Both the position numbers and the translations under genes were made by a program. This document shows positions 42,594-43,613 of a stretch of DNA of 43,613 bases, piece by piece. The stretch comes from Olavius sp. associated proteobacterium Delta 1 (lineage in GTDB: Bacteria > Desulfobacterota > Desulfobacteria > Desulfobacterales > JAFDCJ01): assembly GCA_902749685.1 (NCBI GenBank), contig CACVKW010001168.1:1-43613 (forward strand), read 5' to 3'. The notes below the pieces were generated by a model, which was not told where the DNA came from, did no database searches, and saw nothing but the letters and a program-made list of their open reading frames with translations. The stretch's first letter is position 1. Every line of letters starts with the position of its first letter.

Positions 42594-42953
42594 AATTTTC
42601 CATTCGAACTCCTGAAAGTGGCCGGCAATAGTATTAAGTTATGCGTTTTTGACCATTATTCCCTGGCCCAGACCGAATTAGATTGTGTCCTTATTTTGGT
42701 AGTGCGAGCCTCAGCTTGGCGCGGCGAAGCATAGGCGAAGACCGGTGCCCGCCGATTAGGTGCCCAACAATTCAGGTCGGCCCAGCCTGCGACGAACTCA
42801 GCCGAGTCGAGGCCGCCCCTGCTTTATGCACGTATTTCTGGTCTGTGGAATTAAACTAAAAAAAATAAATTTGCGCAGCAAAAAAAATTAAGACGCCAAC
42901 GCTCGGGTCTACCAAGCTTTTTAATTAAAAGAATCAGATGCAAGCCTGAATAA

Positions 42954-42980
42954 GCTATTTTTCAAGGCGGATTAATTAGG
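42954..42980 (+). repeat. 27-bp motif shared with the beta-oxidation control region
   Basis: GCTATTTTTCAAGGCGG followed by ATTAATTAGG. It matches 32680-32708 (GCTGTTTTTCAGGGCGG then CGTAATTAAAGG) with few changes, and its last 15 bases are the exact reverse complement of 32598-32612. It ends 8 bp before the metallo-beta-lactamase-fold gene start and includes that gene's probable ribosome-binding site. Confidence 0.55.
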
Positions 42981-42988
42981 ATTAATTT

Positions 42989-43613
42989 ATGATGTTTGAA
43001 ATTGCCCCGCACATATACTTAATACCCGGGCAGAATAAATCGCGCTTTCCGTACTGCGCCTGTCTGTATATTAAAGGCCGCGATCAGCGGGTATTAATTG
43101 ATGCGGGAATGGGAGAGGAAAATATGGCACCGGCGATGGCGGCCGGTGTCGATGTCTTGATTCTCAGTCACTGCCATATCGACCACCGTCTTACCCGCCG
43201 ACTGATTCCCGAAGTTCCGGTTTGGTGTCATGAAAAAGAAGACATTTATCTACAGGACCGGGAATTCTTTTTCACCGCCATGGGTTTAAAGCGCAGCGGC
43301 CTGGATTTAGCCGGCCTTTTTGATTTTGCTAAGGGGAGTTTTGAGATTGAAATTGTTCATCGATTGGCTGATGGCGATCAGATTGATCTGGGCGGGATAA
43401 CCCTGCAGACCATCCATACGCCCGGACACACACCCGGTCACATGGCGTTTTACATTCCCGAACATAATTTGCTCTTCTCGGGCGATATCGATTTAACATC
43501 GTTTGGTCCATTCTACTTACATTTCGCACTTGTAAAAAGAAATTTCAGGAATTATGCGAGTTATGCTAATTATTGCTCTAACTTGCTTATATTACAACGA
43601 ATAAAAAAATCTA
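42989..43613 (+). CDS. Metallo-beta-lactamase-fold hydrolase, partial, probably disrupted
   Basis: The frame runs off the window end (at least 208 codons). The metal motif HCHIDH (H61, H63, D65, H66), H147 in the HTPGHTPGH segment and D166 in FSGDIDLT show a metallo-beta-lactamase-type hydrolase (glyoxalase II-like group). Up to SFGPFY (about residue 176, position 43516) it follows the family. After that the product turns into an unrelated, lysine- and asparagine-rich tail and the DNA becomes very AT-rich. This suggests an insertion or rearrangement junction at about 43516, perhaps the end of an insertion sequence cut by the window edge. Start: ATG 42989 (or 42992) with AGGA upstream. Confidence 0.75.
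   Translation, partial: MMFEIAPHIYLIPGQNKSRFPYCACLYIKGRDQRVLIDAGMGEENMAPAMAAGVDVLILSHCHIDHRLTRRLIPEVPVWCHEKEDIYLQDREFFFTAMGLKRSGLDLAGLFDFAKGSFEIEIVHRLADGDQIDLGGITLQTIHTPGHTPGHMAFYIPEHNLLFSGDIDLTSFGPFYLHFALVKRNFRNYASYANYCSNLLILQRIKKS

Larger units (their letters stand above)
42555..42988. other. Gap with GC-rich unexplained block and a 27-bp shared motif
   Basis: 434 bp. It contains a short ATTGAAA heptad run (42566-42593), a GC-rich block at about 42700-42830 that stands out from AT-rich surroundings, and the motif 42954-42980 that resembles one end of the candidate element at 32598-32708. No convincing gene. Confidence 0.5.

Noticed and set aside
1..43613. rRNA or tRNA genes and riboswitches
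   Set aside because: No conserved rRNA segment, complete cloverleaf or known aptamer core was recognised by eye on either strand; a covariance-model search would be decisive.

Overview
The window (about 43.6 kb, moderate GC) reads as a chromosomal piece of an anaerobic, acid-degrading bacterium, most likely a Desulfobacterota (sulfate reducer or syntroph). This is inferred from gene content: many acyl-CoA ligases, beta-oxidation enzymes, a 4-hydroxybutyryl-CoA dehydratase-type Fe-S flavoprotein, a 2-hydroxyacyl-CoA dehydratase/benzoyl-CoA reductase-type subunit pair, and two Liv-type ABC importers each followed by an acyl-CoA ligase. No sulfate-reduction, rRNA or tRNA gene is in the window, so the phylum call is inference.

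Layout. 1-3497 (minus): an HpaB/AbfD-type dehydratase and an acyl-CoA ligase. 4007-5068 (plus): a radical SAM protein. 5674-13444 (plus): module 1, made of an XRE-cupin regulator, livKHMGF and an acyl-CoA ligase. 13674-21130 (minus): creatininase-family hydrolase, a PotABCD-type importer, two AstE/aspartoacylase-type hydrolases and a truncated alpha/beta hydrolase. 21404-32506 (minus): beta-oxidation block (acyl-CoA dehydrogenase, acyl-CoA ligase, FadB-type fusion, thiolase, HgdA/HgdB-like pair, enoyl-CoA hydratase), with a four-helix-bundle gene remnant. 32958-42554 (plus): module 2, made of a MerR-type regulator, livKHMGF, an acyl-CoA ligase and a thiolase. 42989-end: a metallo-beta-lactamase-fold gene whose family homology stops near 43516, just before the window edge.

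Working model (inference): the two Liv importers bring in carboxylic acids rather than amino acids, the adjacent ligases activate them to CoA thioesters, and the central block oxidises these. The Pot/creatininase/AstE operon would import an amide- or guanidine-like compound and hydrolyse it.

Two things stand out. First, many intergenic gaps hold degenerate tandem microrepeats of strict 7-, 8- or 9-bp period, in several sequence families. The largest is an unbroken run of 34 heptads at 38765-39002. They resemble in form the heptameric STRR repeats of heterocystous cyanobacteria, and I know of no description for this type of organism. Second, importer 1 shows substitutions on both faces of one composite ATP site (Walker A Lys to Arg in LivF, degenerate signature in LivG), while the other site looks intact and importer 2 looks ordinary.
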